From: Arthrobacter sp. SLBN-112
Lineage (GTDB): Bacteria > Actinomycetota > Actinomycetes > Actinomycetales > Micrococcaceae
Assembly (NCBI RefSeq): GCF_006715225.1
Contig: NZ_VFMU01000001.1
Span: forward strand, 1,922,001 to 1,986,000
Direction: 5' to 3'
Length of the DNA: 64,000 bases
Under the pieces are notes generated by a model, which worked only from the letters and a program-made list of their open reading frames with translations, ran no database searches and was not told the DNA's origin. Shown here piece after piece: positions 21,068 to 30,794 of the stretch. The number at the start of each line of letters is the position of its first letter. Position 1 is the first letter of the stretch. The translations under genes and the position numbers were made by a program.

Positions 21068-21778
21068 TCAGCGCTTTTCGGCCGTCCGCAGGACGTAGCC
21101 CACGCCGCGCTTGGTCTGGATGAGGGCAGGCGCCTCCGGGTCGATGTCCACTTTCCGCCGGAGGTAGGAGATGTAGGACTCCACGATGGAGGCGTCGCCA
21201 TTGAAGTTGTACTCCCAGACGTGGTCCAGGATCTGCGACTTGGACAGGACCCGGTTGGGGTTGAGCATGAGGTAGCGCAGCAGCTTGAATTCGGTGGGGG
21301 AGAGCTCGATGACCGTGCCTCCGCGCCGCACCTCGTGGGCGTCGTCGTCGAGTTCCAGGTCGTCGACCCGGATCACTGCATCATCGTCCAGGAGGGGCTG
21401 CGTCCGGCGGAGCACGGCGCGGATCCGGGCCACCACTTCGTCGAGGCTGAATGGCTTGGTCACGTAGTCGTCGCCGCCTACCGTAAGCCCGGTGACTTTG
21501 TCCTCGGTGTCGTCCTTCGCCGTGAGGAAGAGGACCGGGAAGTGCTTTCCGGAGGCACGGAGCCGGCGGGTGACGGTGAACCCGTCCATGTCCGGGAGCA
21601 TGACGTCCAGTACGGCCAGGTCAGGGGCGTGGGTATCGGCTGCAGCCAGGGCGTCGCGCCCGTTGGCAGCGGAGACCACTTCAAAGCCGGCGAACCGCAA
21701 TGAGGTGGAGAGGAGCTCACGGATGTTGGGTTCATCATCGACGACGAGCAGCCTGGCTTCTGGACCGTTCTTGTTCAT
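21068..21778 (-). CDS. OmpR/PhoB-type response regulator (TrcR/MprA-like)
   Basis: 236 residues: a receiver domain with the acidic pair D14-D15, phospho-acceptor D58 in LAVLDVMLPDMDGF and the conserved Lys in LFLTAKDDTED, then a winged-helix DNA-binding domain (LSPTEFKLLRYLMLNPNRVL, and VESYISYLRRKVD). I start at the ATG at 21778 (MNKNGPEARLL), the first plausible start before the receiver fold. It is transcribed before its kinase. A perfect 7-bp inverted repeat lies just upstream and may be its autoregulatory site. Confidence 0.93.
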   Translation of the reverse strand: MNKNGPEARLLVVDDEPNIRELLSTSLRFAGFEVVSAANGRDALAAADTHAPDLAVLDVMLPDMDGFTVTRRLRASGKHFPVLFLTAKDDTEDKVTGLTVGGDDYVTKPFSLDEVVARIRAVLRRTQPLLDDDAVIRVDDLELDDDAHEVRRGGTVIELSPTEFKLLRYLMLNPNRVLSKSQILDHVWEYNFNGDASIVESYISYLRRKVDIDPEAPALIQTKRGVGYVLRTAEKR

Positions 21779-21790
21779 GCTCCCATCATG

Positions 21791-21807
21791 CTCCCAGTGT
21801 CTGGGAG
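21791..21807 (-). promoter_or_regulatory. Inverted repeat CTCCCAG-N3-CTGGGAG upstream of the response regulator
   Basis: A perfect 7-bp inverted repeat with a 3-nt spacer ends 13 nt before the start codon of the response regulator. It could be an operator or a short RNA hairpin near the ribosome-binding region. No direct evidence of function. Confidence 0.4.
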
Positions 21808-21851
21808 TTGTCTGGATATTCGTTGTGAACATGATGAGCGGGCGCCTGCCC

Positions 21852-22352
21852 TTACCAGTCCATTGTTCCCGGGTCTCCTTTGAAGGGCCCCACCACCCGG
21901 CTGGTGATCCAGCCCCCGTAGAAGCGGCCCGGCTGCGCACGCACCCGTTCGCCGTCCACTTCGCAGTAGTCCATCCTTCCCGGGTAGACGGCAACCCGGT
22001 CAGCGAGCACCTCAAACCCGGAGGCGGGCTGGGGATACGACCAGGCGGCGCCCTCCGCCTCTTTCCCGCCGCCGCGCACGGTCAGGTAATCCGCCGCACC
22101 CTTGAATTCGCAGAAGCTGCTGCCCGCAGCGGGCTCCAGCGCGCCGGCGACAAATGCCGACTGCCGGACGTAGTACACCGGTGGATGGCTGGTCTCAAGA
22201 ACGCGGAGGGAATCGGTGGTGTCAAGGATGACCTCGCCGCCCAAAACGATGCGTACCCGTTCCGTGCTCGGTTCGATCCGCGGTGGACGGGGATAGTCCC
22301 AGACGGACTCCTGGCCGGGCCCGGGCACGTCGGGAATGATTCGTGGACTCAT
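21852..22352 (-). CDS. DUF427 domain-containing protein
   Basis: A 166-residue soluble protein of the DUF427 family. The core RVRIVLGGEVILDTTDSLRV, followed by HPPVYYVRQSAF and SSFCEFKGAADYLTV, and the ending YPGRMDYCEVDGERVRAQPG are characteristic. The biochemical role of the family is not established. The ATG at 22352 begins MSPRIIPDVPGPGQESVWDY. It is a single gene upstream of the two-component operon on the same strand, separated from it by 73 nt. Confidence 0.88.
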   Translation of the reverse strand: MSPRIIPDVPGPGQESVWDYPRPPRIEPSTERVRIVLGGEVILDTTDSLRVLETSHPPVYYVRQSAFVAGALEPAAGSSFCEFKGAADYLTVRGGGKEAEGAAWSYPQPASGFEVLADRVAVYPGRMDYCEVDGERVRAQPGRFYGGWITSRVVGPFKGDPGTMDW

Positions 22353-22604
22353 GCTTCCAGTGTGCGTCCGGGACCGCTGTTCCGCACGCCTCCGCACGCG
22401 GGAACCCAATTCGCGGCAAGAACGTTCCGCGCCCCGCGTCTTCCGCAGCCCTGCCCCCGGGAATACAGTGATGCTTGCCGGGCGGTCAAGCCGGCACCAG
22501 CGTTCCAACGGATCACCTGTTGCTGCCTGAACCTCTGCCGGTGACCTGCGCCAACCACGGTAGTTACCCGATTGTTCCTGGCCCATCGAAGGGGATAGAC
22601 CATC

Positions 22605-22862
22605 ATGACCGACCTGAGTGCTTCTGAAAACGCAACAGCCAACGAACGCAGCATCCGTGACTGGGCAGACCTTGCCGAGGAGATGTGGTCCTATCTCACC
22701 GGCAAAGGTGCTGCCATAAATTACCAGTTCATCGATATGACGGTGGAAGTTCCACGGGACATCGGCCCCGATGCGCCGCGTGCCACCTGGAAGCTCAACG
22801 GCAGCCTGCGCGTCACCACCAGTGACAGGGATGCCGCCGGGTCGGACGCGAACCGCGGCTGA
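22605..22862 (+). CDS. Small conserved hypothetical protein upstream of the FHA gene
   Basis: An acidic 84-residue protein I do not recognise. It has a predicted helix (SIRDWADLAEEMWSYLTGKG), then two beta-like stretches (INYQFIDMTVEVPRD, and ATWKLNGSLRVTTSD). There is no signal peptide or membrane segment. GAAGGGGA lies about 10 nt before the ATG. The stop is 5 nt before the FHA-protein start, so they are almost certainly cotranslated and may interact. Confidence 0.7.
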   Translation: MTDLSASENATANERSIRDWADLAEEMWSYLTGKGAAINYQFIDMTVEVPRDIGPDAPRATWKLNGSLRVTTSDRDAAGSDANRG

Positions 22863-22867
22863 CGGCC

Positions 22868-23737
22868 ATGCCGGAGTACCGTCTGGACCTTGATCTGGAC
22901 TTCTCATACACGGATGGGGCCGGCGCTGTCACAACGGGCAGCGCCAAGGCTTCCGGGACCGAAGTGACGGTGTCCCTGGCGGGCCTGGCACCCTTGACCG
23001 GCGGTGGGCTTCCCTCCCTGGAGGAGATCAAACCGCTGGCAGAGCTGCTGGCCGGCAAGGGGGTCAGCATCACCGTGGCCGGCCCTGACGGAGACATCCT
23101 CAGCCTGGGCAAGGTGGACAGCCCTGCCTCACAGCGGCTGATTACGCGTTCGCCTCACATCAAGCTCGGGAAGCTCGGCTCCCTGCTGCCGCTGGTCCGG
23201 CAGGGCAGGCGGAAGCCCAAAGGCATGCCGCTGCTGCCGCCGTCCACACCCCTGCCGCTGGTGCCTACCGTCCAGCGGAAGATCAAGCGCCGCATCACCA
23301 CCACCCATTACGCCAGGGGCGGTGGCCGGCCGCGGCTGATCTTTGTCCAGGACGCCGCGACCTGGACGGGACAGATCCCGCGGGAGGTAACCCTCACGGC
23401 AGACGTGACAACGATCGGGAGCGGTGCGGGGGCGGATGTCCGGCTGGACGGCCTGGAGGAGCTGCACGCCGAAATCAGGCACGACGGGCAGGACGAATAC
23501 GTCCTGGTGCCGAACGGGCCCGTGAGCGGCAGCGTCTCCCGGACCGGACCATCTGTCCTGCGGACAGGGGCAAGGATCCAGATGGGGCAGTGGTGCCTGG
23601 CCTTCTTCCGGGAGGAGTTTGCGGACCACGGCCGTCCCTACGGCGGCCGCAGCGGCGGGGAGCTGGCCTACGAACGTCCGCAGCTCGACCCCAGGACAGG
23701 CACCATGGAGCGGGACAGCTCCGAGGGCGTGACGTGA
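22868..23737 (+). CDS. FHA-domain protein
   Basis: 289 residues. An N-terminal beta-rich region (1-100; begins MPEYRLDLDLDFSYTDGAGA) is followed by a basic Pro/Lys/Arg linker (about 100-150) and a forkhead-associated domain from about 165 to 250 (TTIGSGAGADVRLDG, then LHAEIRHDGQDEYVLVP), a phosphothreonine-recognition fold. The usual GR-S-H signature appears as GSG...LHAEI, partly degenerate, so phospho-binding is not certain. A Ser/Thr kinase partner is not in the window. It is coupled to the small protein upstream and convergent with the XPB helicase gene. Confidence 0.8.
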   Translation: MPEYRLDLDLDFSYTDGAGAVTTGSAKASGTEVTVSLAGLAPLTGGGLPSLEEIKPLAELLAGKGVSITVAGPDGDILSLGKVDSPASQRLITRSPHIKLGKLGSLLPLVRQGRRKPKGMPLLPPSTPLPLVPTVQRKIKRRITTTHYARGGGRPRLIFVQDAATWTGQIPREVTLTADVTTIGSGAGADVRLDGLEELHAEIRHDGQDEYVLVPNGPVSGSVSRTGPSVLRTGARIQMGQWCLAFFREEFADHGRPYGGRSGGELAYERPQLDPRTGTMERDSSEGVT

Positions 23738-23753
23738 GTGGCGTGCACGCTGG

Positions 23754-25400
23754 CTACTCCGCCGCGTGCACGTCCTTGGCGTCCATGATCCGGTAGGCAT
23801 ACCCCTGCTCGGCCAGGAACCGTTGGCGCTTGGCGGCGAAGTCCTGGTCCAGGGTGTCCCGTGCCACCAGTGAGTAGAAGCGCGCCGCCCGGCCGTCCTT
23901 CTTGGGCCGCAGCAGCCGCCCCAGCCTTTGCGCCTCCTCCTGCCGGGAGCCAAAGGAGCCGGAGACCTGAATGGCCACCGAGGCCTCCGGCAGGTCGATG
24001 GAGAAGTTGGCCACCTTGGACACCACAAGGGTCTGCAGTTCCCCGGCGCGGAACGCGTCAAAGAGTTTCTGCCGCACCTTGACGGAGGTATCGCCCTTGA
24101 TCACCGGTGCCTGCAGGCGCTCGCCGAGGTCGTCCAGCTGGTCGATGTACTGGCCGATCACCAGCAGCTGCTCTCCGGCGTGCCGTGCCACCAGCTGCTC
24201 CACCACCTGCGTCTTGGATTCGGAGGTGGCGCACAACCGGTACTTGTCGGCGTCGTCGGCCATGGCGTAGGCAACGCGTTCGTCCTTTGGCAGGTCGACG
24301 CGGACCTCCACGCAGTCGGCCGGCGCGATGTAGCCCTGGGATTCGATGTCCTTCCAGGGCGCGTCGTACCGCTTGGGCCCGATCAGGCTGAACACCTCGC
24401 CTTCGCGCCCGTCTTCCCGCACCAGCGTGGCGGTCAGCCCAAGGCGGCGGCGGGCCTGGAGGTCGGCGGTCATCCTGAAGATCGGTGCCGGCAGCAGGTG
24501 GACCTCGTCGTAGATGATCAGTCCCCAGTCGTGGCCGTCCACCAGTTCCAGGTGGGGGTAGATGCCGCCGCGCTTGGTGGTCAGTACCTGGTAGGTGGCG
24601 ATGGTCACCGGCCGGACCTCCTTCAGGGCCCCGGAGTATTCGCCCACTTCCTCCTCCGTGAGGGAGGTGCGCCGAAGCAGTTCGTCCTTCCACTGCCGGG
24701 CGGCGACGGTGTTGGTGACCAGGATCAGCGTGGTGGTGGACCCGGTGGCCATGGCGGCAGCCCCCACCAGCGTCTTGCCGGCGCCGCAGGGCAGCACCAC
24801 TACGCCGCTGCCGCCCGCCCAGAAGTTCTCGCTGGCCAGGCGCTGGTAGGGCCGCAGTTCCCAGCCGTCCTCGTTGAGCGAGATCAGGTGCGGGGTGCCG
24901 TCCACATAGCCGGCCAGGTCCTCTGCCGGCCAGCCGAGCTTCAGCAGCAGCTGCTTGAGCTGCCCGCGCTGGGAGGCGTGCACAACCACCGTCTCGCCGT
25001 CGATCCTCGGGCCCAGCAGCGGCGCAATCTTCTTGGCACGGATCACTTCTTCCAGGACCGGATAGTCGTCCGTCCGCATCACCAGTCCGTGGCGCGGGTC
25101 CTTTTCGAGGCGCAGCCGGCCGTACCGCGACATGGTTTCCTCCACGTCGATCAGCAGCGAGTGCGGAACCGGAAAGCGCGAGTACTTCAGGAGCGCGTCC
25201 AGCACCTTTTCCGCGTCCAGCCCGGCGGCGCGCGCGTTCCACAGCCCCAACGGGGTCAGCCGGTAGCTGTGCATGTGCTCTGGGGCCCGCTCCAGCTCAG
25301 CGAACGGCGCGATGGCGTGCCGCGCTTCGGTGGCCAGCTCATGGTCCACCTCGAGGAGGATGGTTTTATCGCTTTGGACGATCAGGGGTCCGTCGGTCAC
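23754..25400 (-). CDS. XPB/Ssl2-type DNA repair helicase
   Basis: A 548-residue superfamily 2 ATP-dependent 3'-5' DNA helicase homologous to eukaryotic XPB/ERCC3. Walker A is PCGAGKTLVGAAAM (near residue 208), the Walker B/DEVH box is IIYDEVHLLPAP, and motif VI is EEAQRLGRLLRPK. An N-terminal damage-recognition-like region precedes the helicase core. The GTG start has AAAGGA upstream. It follows a large helicase-associated protein by 12 nt. Bacterial XPB is mainly found in actinobacteria and some other phyla; its repair pathway in bacteria is not well defined. Confidence 0.93.
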   Translation of the reverse strand: MTDGPLIVQSDKTILLEVDHELATEARHAIAPFAELERAPEHMHSYRLTPLGLWNARAAGLDAEKVLDALLKYSRFPVPHSLLIDVEETMSRYGRLRLEKDPRHGLVMRTDDYPVLEEVIRAKKIAPLLGPRIDGETVVVHASQRGQLKQLLLKLGWPAEDLAGYVDGTPHLISLNEDGWELRPYQRLASENFWAGGSGVVVLPCGAGKTLVGAAAMATGSTTTLILVTNTVAARQWKDELLRRTSLTEEEVGEYSGALKEVRPVTIATYQVLTTKRGGIYPHLELVDGHDWGLIIYDEVHLLPAPIFRMTADLQARRRLGLTATLVREDGREGEVFSLIGPKRYDAPWKDIESQGYIAPADCVEVRVDLPKDERVAYAMADDADKYRLCATSESKTQVVEQLVARHAGEQLLVIGQYIDQLDDLGERLQAPVIKGDTSVKVRQKLFDAFRAGELQTLVVSKVANFSIDLPEASVAIQVSGSFGSRQEEAQRLGRLLRPKKDGRAARFYSLVARDTLDQDFAAKRQRFLAEQGYAYRIMDAKDVHAAE

Positions 25401-25412
25401 GCGGGGAATCCT

Positions 25413-27881
25413 TTACTGGCGCAGTTCTTCTGCGGCCTCGATGTCGATGATGCGGTGGACGGACAGGACCCGTTCGGTGTCCTTGGCAGGATCGAACACG
25501 CGGACCCGGCCCCCGCTTACAGAGAGCGGAACAACAACTTCCAGGCTGGCATTCCCCAGGTTGTCCACCACGTTCATGTTGATCCGCTGCTTCAGCCGGA
25601 TGGCCCGCTGCAGCGCTTCAAGCCCCAGCTGGGTGGCTGCCTCGCCGTCCGTGGCGCCGGAGTGGTGTCCGACGGCGGGGCCCGCCTGCCGCAGGACGTC
25701 CAGCTGGGCTTCAACCTCCTCCGCCGGCGGCGCGATTCCCGGAGCGGTGTACACGGGACGGGGGCTTTCCTGCGCGGCGGCAGGCCTGCGGAGGTGCGCA
25801 GGTTCGGCCCCGTCGACGGACGGGGACAGGCCCAGATTCTTGAGTACGGCGGCCAGTTCGCGCGGCGGTGCCGATGACGTCAGGACCGTGGGGGAAAGCC
25901 TGGCCAGGCCAAGCTGCGCCGCCTTGGGTCCCGCCAGCAACTCCCGAAGCGCGGCTTCATCATCGCTCTGGATAAAGCTTGCGGCCTGGCCCACGCGAAG
26001 GCTGCCGTGCCGCGAAGCAGTGTCCTCCACCAGGTACTCCAGCGGCTGGGGAACAGCGGTGGCCGAGTGTTCCCGCAGGAAAGCCAGCAGGCCGGCGGCG
26101 TCGTAGCCCTCGTCGAGTGCCCGCTTGATGGACGCCGCCGAAAACCGGTAGATGGTGGCCGGGCCCCGCCCCTCGGCATCGGCCATGACCAGGAGTTTTT
26201 CGGTCAGGGCGGGAGCGAGGTAGCCGGGGGCAACCGCGGTGAGGTCGGCCTGCAGCAGCACGTGGTTCAGGGCCGCCGGCAGGTGCTCGCCCAGGATGGC
26301 GAGGGCCGCATCGGGGTCGTCTTCGGCGAAAGCGCTCCCTAACTGGCTCAGGGCACACGATCCCACCAGGCCCAGCAGTTCCGCCTCGGCGAGGACCCCG
26401 CGGATGAGGGAACTGAACCGCCGGGCCATCCGCGGCTGTGACCACTCCGCACGCTCCAGGACCGCAGCGGCATCAAGGACGGGCACGGCGCCGTCCGGTC
26501 CTTCGGCTTCGAGCGTGAGTTCGTGCAGGATCTCCAGGATGCGCTTGCGGACCACGGGCGCGTCAGGTCGTTGCGCCCCGGCGGACAATGCCGCGATGGT
26601 GATTCCCGATGCGCCCCGGGACGTGCCCCCGGGCACCGTGTTCACGGGCTGGCCCACCATGGACGGCACGCGCTCGCTGGCCAGCCAGGCGTTCACCAGC
26701 CACAGCCATTGTTCCTGCCGTGGCAGCACCAGCCACTCCAGCTGCGGCGGCTGCATCCATGACGACGAGTCGACGTCGAGGCGGATCAGCCCCGCCAGCC
26801 CGCACAGCTCCAGCAACCGGCCAGCCGCGTCCTGGTCGATGCGCAGCAGGTCGGACAGGCGGCGCATCTCGCGGACCCCCACCCCGCCGCTGCGCAGCGT
26901 GGCCAGCGGGGTTTCCCTGACCGCATGCAACAGTTCGGAGACCAGCCGCAGGGTTTCCGAGATGGCGCTGAGCGCTGCGTTCCTGCGCAGCGCCGCGGTG
27001 GTCCGGCCCAGCTCCGGAACCGGGGGTGACAGGGTGAAGTCGTTGATGATCGCGCCGCCGCGCAGGGCCAGCCCAACGCTGTGCGGCAGCTCCACGTGGG
27101 CGGCGTCCAGCGGAACCAGCAGGCCGCGCGCAAGGAGCCAGTCAACGGGCCCGACGTCGGAACCCTCCGTGGTGACAGATGCCTTCCGTTGCGCCTGGGG
27201 GACGGCACCCATGGCCCAGTTGCGGAATCTGGCGAGCAGCGCCGTCGTCCGCTCCGGAGCGTTGGCGAGGATGTCCCGCAGCGCCTCGGGGGAGGAGGTC
27301 CAGTGCTGGAGCGCAAGGGCCGCCTCCATGGGCGTGGTGGCATCGTGGATGGCAAATCCGCTGCGGTGCAGCTCGGAGACCAGCTGGACCACCCGTTGGG
27401 CGAAGGCCGGCTGCAGGCGGACCAGCTCGGTGTAGCTGCGGCCCAATCCGGCGGGATAGATTCCCACCACATCCTTGAGGGAGCCGACGGGGAGATAGAA
27501 GTGTTGACCGGCAGCCTGGGGAGGGGTGCCGTGCGGGGGAACGGCAGGGTGCGCCAGGGCAAGTTCCTGCAGGGTGCCCATGATTTGTTCGATGACGGGC
27601 AGCGACGCGCCCCGGACCAGCTGGTGCAGGCCCTCCGCCGAGGCGCTGTGGCCGGTATCTGTATTGGTGCACAGATGGAGGGTCTCGAGGACCTGCATCT
27701 GCGGCCGGTTGAGCCGCTCCAGGGCGCGCTGCACGCTGACCCGCGAACTGGCCCGGGCCGCCAGTGCAGCGAAGTCCGGAACAGGCGGGGAAATGAGGTC
27801 CGGCCGCGCGGCGAACAACGCGCGCAACGAGTCGTTGCTGCGCGCTTCCAGGTCCTTGCCGAGCGCACGAATGAGGGACAT
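25413..27881 (-). CDS. Large helicase-associated (Helicase_C_3, XPB/Ssl2-like) protein
   Basis: A protein of 822 residues starting MSLIRALGKDLEARSNDSLR. Winged-helix-like repeats occupy the N-terminal half, and a C-terminal XPB/Ssl2-like helicase-associated region ends IRLKQRINMNVVDNLGNASL and a WYL-like beta stretch. I see no Walker A motif, so it is unlikely to be an active motor by itself. It lies immediately upstream of the XPB helicase, and the pairing suggests a complex, possibly a regulator or nuclease adaptor. The assignment rests on family resemblance; the biochemical function is unknown. Confidence 0.8.
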   Translation of the reverse strand: MSLIRALGKDLEARSNDSLRALFAARPDLISPPVPDFAALAARASSRVSVQRALERLNRPQMQVLETLHLCTNTDTGHSASAEGLHQLVRGASLPVIEQIMGTLQELALAHPAVPPHGTPPQAAGQHFYLPVGSLKDVVGIYPAGLGRSYTELVRLQPAFAQRVVQLVSELHRSGFAIHDATTPMEAALALQHWTSSPEALRDILANAPERTTALLARFRNWAMGAVPQAQRKASVTTEGSDVGPVDWLLARGLLVPLDAAHVELPHSVGLALRGGAIINDFTLSPPVPELGRTTAALRRNAALSAISETLRLVSELLHAVRETPLATLRSGGVGVREMRRLSDLLRIDQDAAGRLLELCGLAGLIRLDVDSSSWMQPPQLEWLVLPRQEQWLWLVNAWLASERVPSMVGQPVNTVPGGTSRGASGITIAALSAGAQRPDAPVVRKRILEILHELTLEAEGPDGAVPVLDAAAVLERAEWSQPRMARRFSSLIRGVLAEAELLGLVGSCALSQLGSAFAEDDPDAALAILGEHLPAALNHVLLQADLTAVAPGYLAPALTEKLLVMADAEGRGPATIYRFSAASIKRALDEGYDAAGLLAFLREHSATAVPQPLEYLVEDTASRHGSLRVGQAASFIQSDDEAALRELLAGPKAAQLGLARLSPTVLTSSAPPRELAAVLKNLGLSPSVDGAEPAHLRRPAAAQESPRPVYTAPGIAPPAEEVEAQLDVLRQAGPAVGHHSGATDGEAATQLGLEALQRAIRLKQRINMNVVDNLGNASLEVVVPLSVSGGRVRVFDPAKDTERVLSVHRIIDIEAAEELRQ

Positions 27882-27891
27882 CAGTTCAACG

Positions 27892-28125
27892 TTACCGCGG
27901 CTCCCGCTTCTCCGCCCGCCGCCGGGCGGCAACGCCGTCCAGGACCAGCAGGAGCATCAGGATGAAGGCCACCGGCAGGCCGTACAGGGCCGAGTAGGTG
28001 ACCCATGCGGGGGCGACGGAGTTCGCGAAGGCCAGCGCCATGACCGTTCCCACAGCGACGAGGGAAAGCACGGCAATAACTGCGGCGAGGACCATCAATG
28101 GCCGCCGGTAACGCGATGGAGTCAT
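27892..28125 (-). CDS. Small two-helix membrane protein
   Basis: A 77-residue protein with two hydrophobic helices (about 9-31, LMVLAAVIAVLSLVAVGTVM, and 42-63, VTYSALYGLPVAFILMLLLV) and a basic C-terminal tail. I do not recognise a family. A TACCGT hexamer (minus strand, 28138-28133) lies 7 nt before the ATG, predicting a leaderless transcript. It is 10 nt upstream of the helicase-associated gene, so it may be the first gene of that operon. Confidence 0.65.
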   Translation of the reverse strand: MTPSRYRRPLMVLAAVIAVLSLVAVGTVMALAFANSVAPAWVTYSALYGLPVAFILMLLLVLDGVAARRRAEKREPR

Positions 28126-28350
28126 GGACGTAACGGTACAGCGGCCGGGCCGCCGCCCGTGAAAGCCGTGGAGCTTGCGCCCGGGGCGGAACGGTGCGGC
28201 CGGAAGCATGATTAGGGCATGCGGCAGGATAACCTTGAAGGATACAGACCAACACGGTTTGCGCTGGCCATACCCTGAACCCGCACAACAATGCGGACGC
28301 GGTGGCAGCGGGCCGTGTCTCATGACAGCAGAACGAAGAAGGTTGATTAC

Positions 28351-28734
28351 GTGCCTACCGGCAAGGTCAAGTGGTATGACAAGGACAAGGGCTTTGGCTT
28401 CCTCGCGGGCGAAGACGGCCAGGAGGTCTTCCTGCCCAAGTCGTCACTGCCCGAGGGAGTGACGGAACTGAAAGCGGGCACCCGGGTGGAATTCGGCGTG
28501 GCGGATGGCCGCAAGGGCGCCCAGGCCCTGGGCCTGCGGGTGCTGGACAAGACACCGTCCATCGCCAAGGCCAAGCGCCCCAGCGCGAAGGACCTCGCCC
28601 CGCTGGTGCAGGACCTGGTGACCGTCCTGGACAACCTGTCCGGAACCCTGTCCAAGGGCAAGTACCCGGACGGCAACAAGGGCAAGGCCATTGCTGCCGC
28701 CCTGCGCAAGGTCGCCGACGAGCTGGACGTTTAG
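28351..28734 (+). CDS. Cold-shock domain protein with C-terminal helical extension
   Basis: 127 residues: a cold-shock domain at 1-65 (GKVKWYDKDKGFGFLAGEDG, then QEVFLPKSSL) followed by a helical extension of about 60 residues (AKDLAPLVQDLVTVLDNL, KGKAIAAALRKVADELDV). RNP1 is intact; RNP2 is diverged to EVFLPKS, so RNA affinity may differ from a classical Csp. The GTG start follows GAAGAAGG. The extension distinguishes it from the 68-residue protein at 12962. It ends 6 nt before the DUF3027 gene, so the two form an operon. Confidence 0.88.
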   Translation: MPTGKVKWYDKDKGFGFLAGEDGQEVFLPKSSLPEGVTELKAGTRVEFGVADGRKGAQALGLRVLDKTPSIAKAKRPSAKDLAPLVQDLVTVLDNLSGTLSKGKYPDGNKGKAIAAALRKVADELDV

Positions 28735-28740
28735 GCGCCC

Positions 28741-29307
28741 ATGGACCCCCAATCTGAACAGCCGGGCACGCCAGTGCAGGAGCAGGCTGCCAAGACTCCG
28801 CCCAAGCGCAAGGCAGGCGTGCCCGTGTGGCGTACGGGCAAGCCCGATGCTTTCCTGGCCGCGGCGGTGGACGCTGCCCGGACCGCAGTGGAAGGCATCA
28901 CCCCGGCCGGCACCATCGGGGCGCACCTGGCAGCCAAGAGCGAGGGCGACCGGTTGGTCACGCACCTGTTCGAGTCCCGGCTGCCCGGTTACGCGGGCTG
29001 GCAGTGGTACGCGGTGCTGACCCGCAACTCGCGCTCCAAGGCGGTCACAGTCAACGAGTTGGGCCTGCTGCCGTCCGAGGAGTCCATCCTGGCCCCGGAG
29101 TGGGTGCCGTGGGCCGAACGTGTCCGTCCCGAGGACGAGCAGCAGCAGGAGCCCGAACAGCAGGAGCCCGAACAGCAGGAGCCAGGGCAGGAGACTCCGG
29201 AAGAGCTGCCTGCAGGGCAGCAGGAACCTGGCGGTCAAGGGCATGACGACGACGGCGGCGGACCTGGCGACGTCGCGGAGCCTGGCGACGAAGCAAAGAC
29301 TTCCTGA
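28741..29307 (+). CDS. DUF3027 domain-containing protein
   Basis: 188 residues. The conserved part (about 25-125; KPDAFLAAAVDAARTAVEGI, then LFESRLPGYAGWQWYAVLTR, and LAPEWVPWAERVRPED) matches the actinobacterial DUF3027 family of unknown function. The C-terminal 60 residues are a disordered, strongly acidic Gln/Glu/Pro/Gly tail containing EPEQQ repeats. It is in an operon with the cold-shock-like gene, 6 nt apart, a pairing that suggests an RNA-related role. It ends at a strong terminator. Confidence 0.82.
   Translation: MDPQSEQPGTPVQEQAAKTPPKRKAGVPVWRTGKPDAFLAAAVDAARTAVEGITPAGTIGAHLAAKSEGDRLVTHLFESRLPGYAGWQWYAVLTRNSRSKAVTVNELGLLPSEESILAPEWVPWAERVRPEDEQQQEPEQQEPEQQEPGQETPEELPAGQQEPGGQGHDDDGGGPGDVAEPGDEAKTS
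29146..29190 (+). repeat. 15-bp coding tandem repeat (about three units)
   Basis: CAGGAGCCCGAACAG occurs twice exactly and once imperfectly in tandem, encoding QEPEQ units in the acidic tail of the DUF3027 protein. It is in frame, so copy number could vary between strains without frameshift. Confidence 0.8.
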
Positions 29308-29317
29308 CCACAAACAA

Positions 29318-29351
29318 ACGGCGCCGCCCGGGAAAACCCGGGCGGCGCCGT
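29318..29351. terminator. Bidirectional terminator between the DUF3027 gene and serC
   Basis: A perfect 15-bp stem (ACGGCGCCGCCCGGG with its complement) has an AAAA loop. The minus-strand stem is followed by TTGTTTG, favouring termination of serC; the DUF3027 operon converges on it. Confidence 0.88.
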
Positions 29352-29367
29352 CGTGCATTAACTAGGG

Positions 29368-30794
<1,427 letters not shown>

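Noticed and set aside
21779-22015. N-terminal extension of the response regulator
   Set aside because: The extra 79 residues are low-quality sequence unlike any receiver domain and overlap the DUF427 gene; the receiver fold begins right after the ATG at 21778.
23928-25877. A 649-codon open frame antisense to the XPB helicase
   Set aside because: It spans the boundary of two real minus-strand genes and shows no motif or ribosome-binding site.
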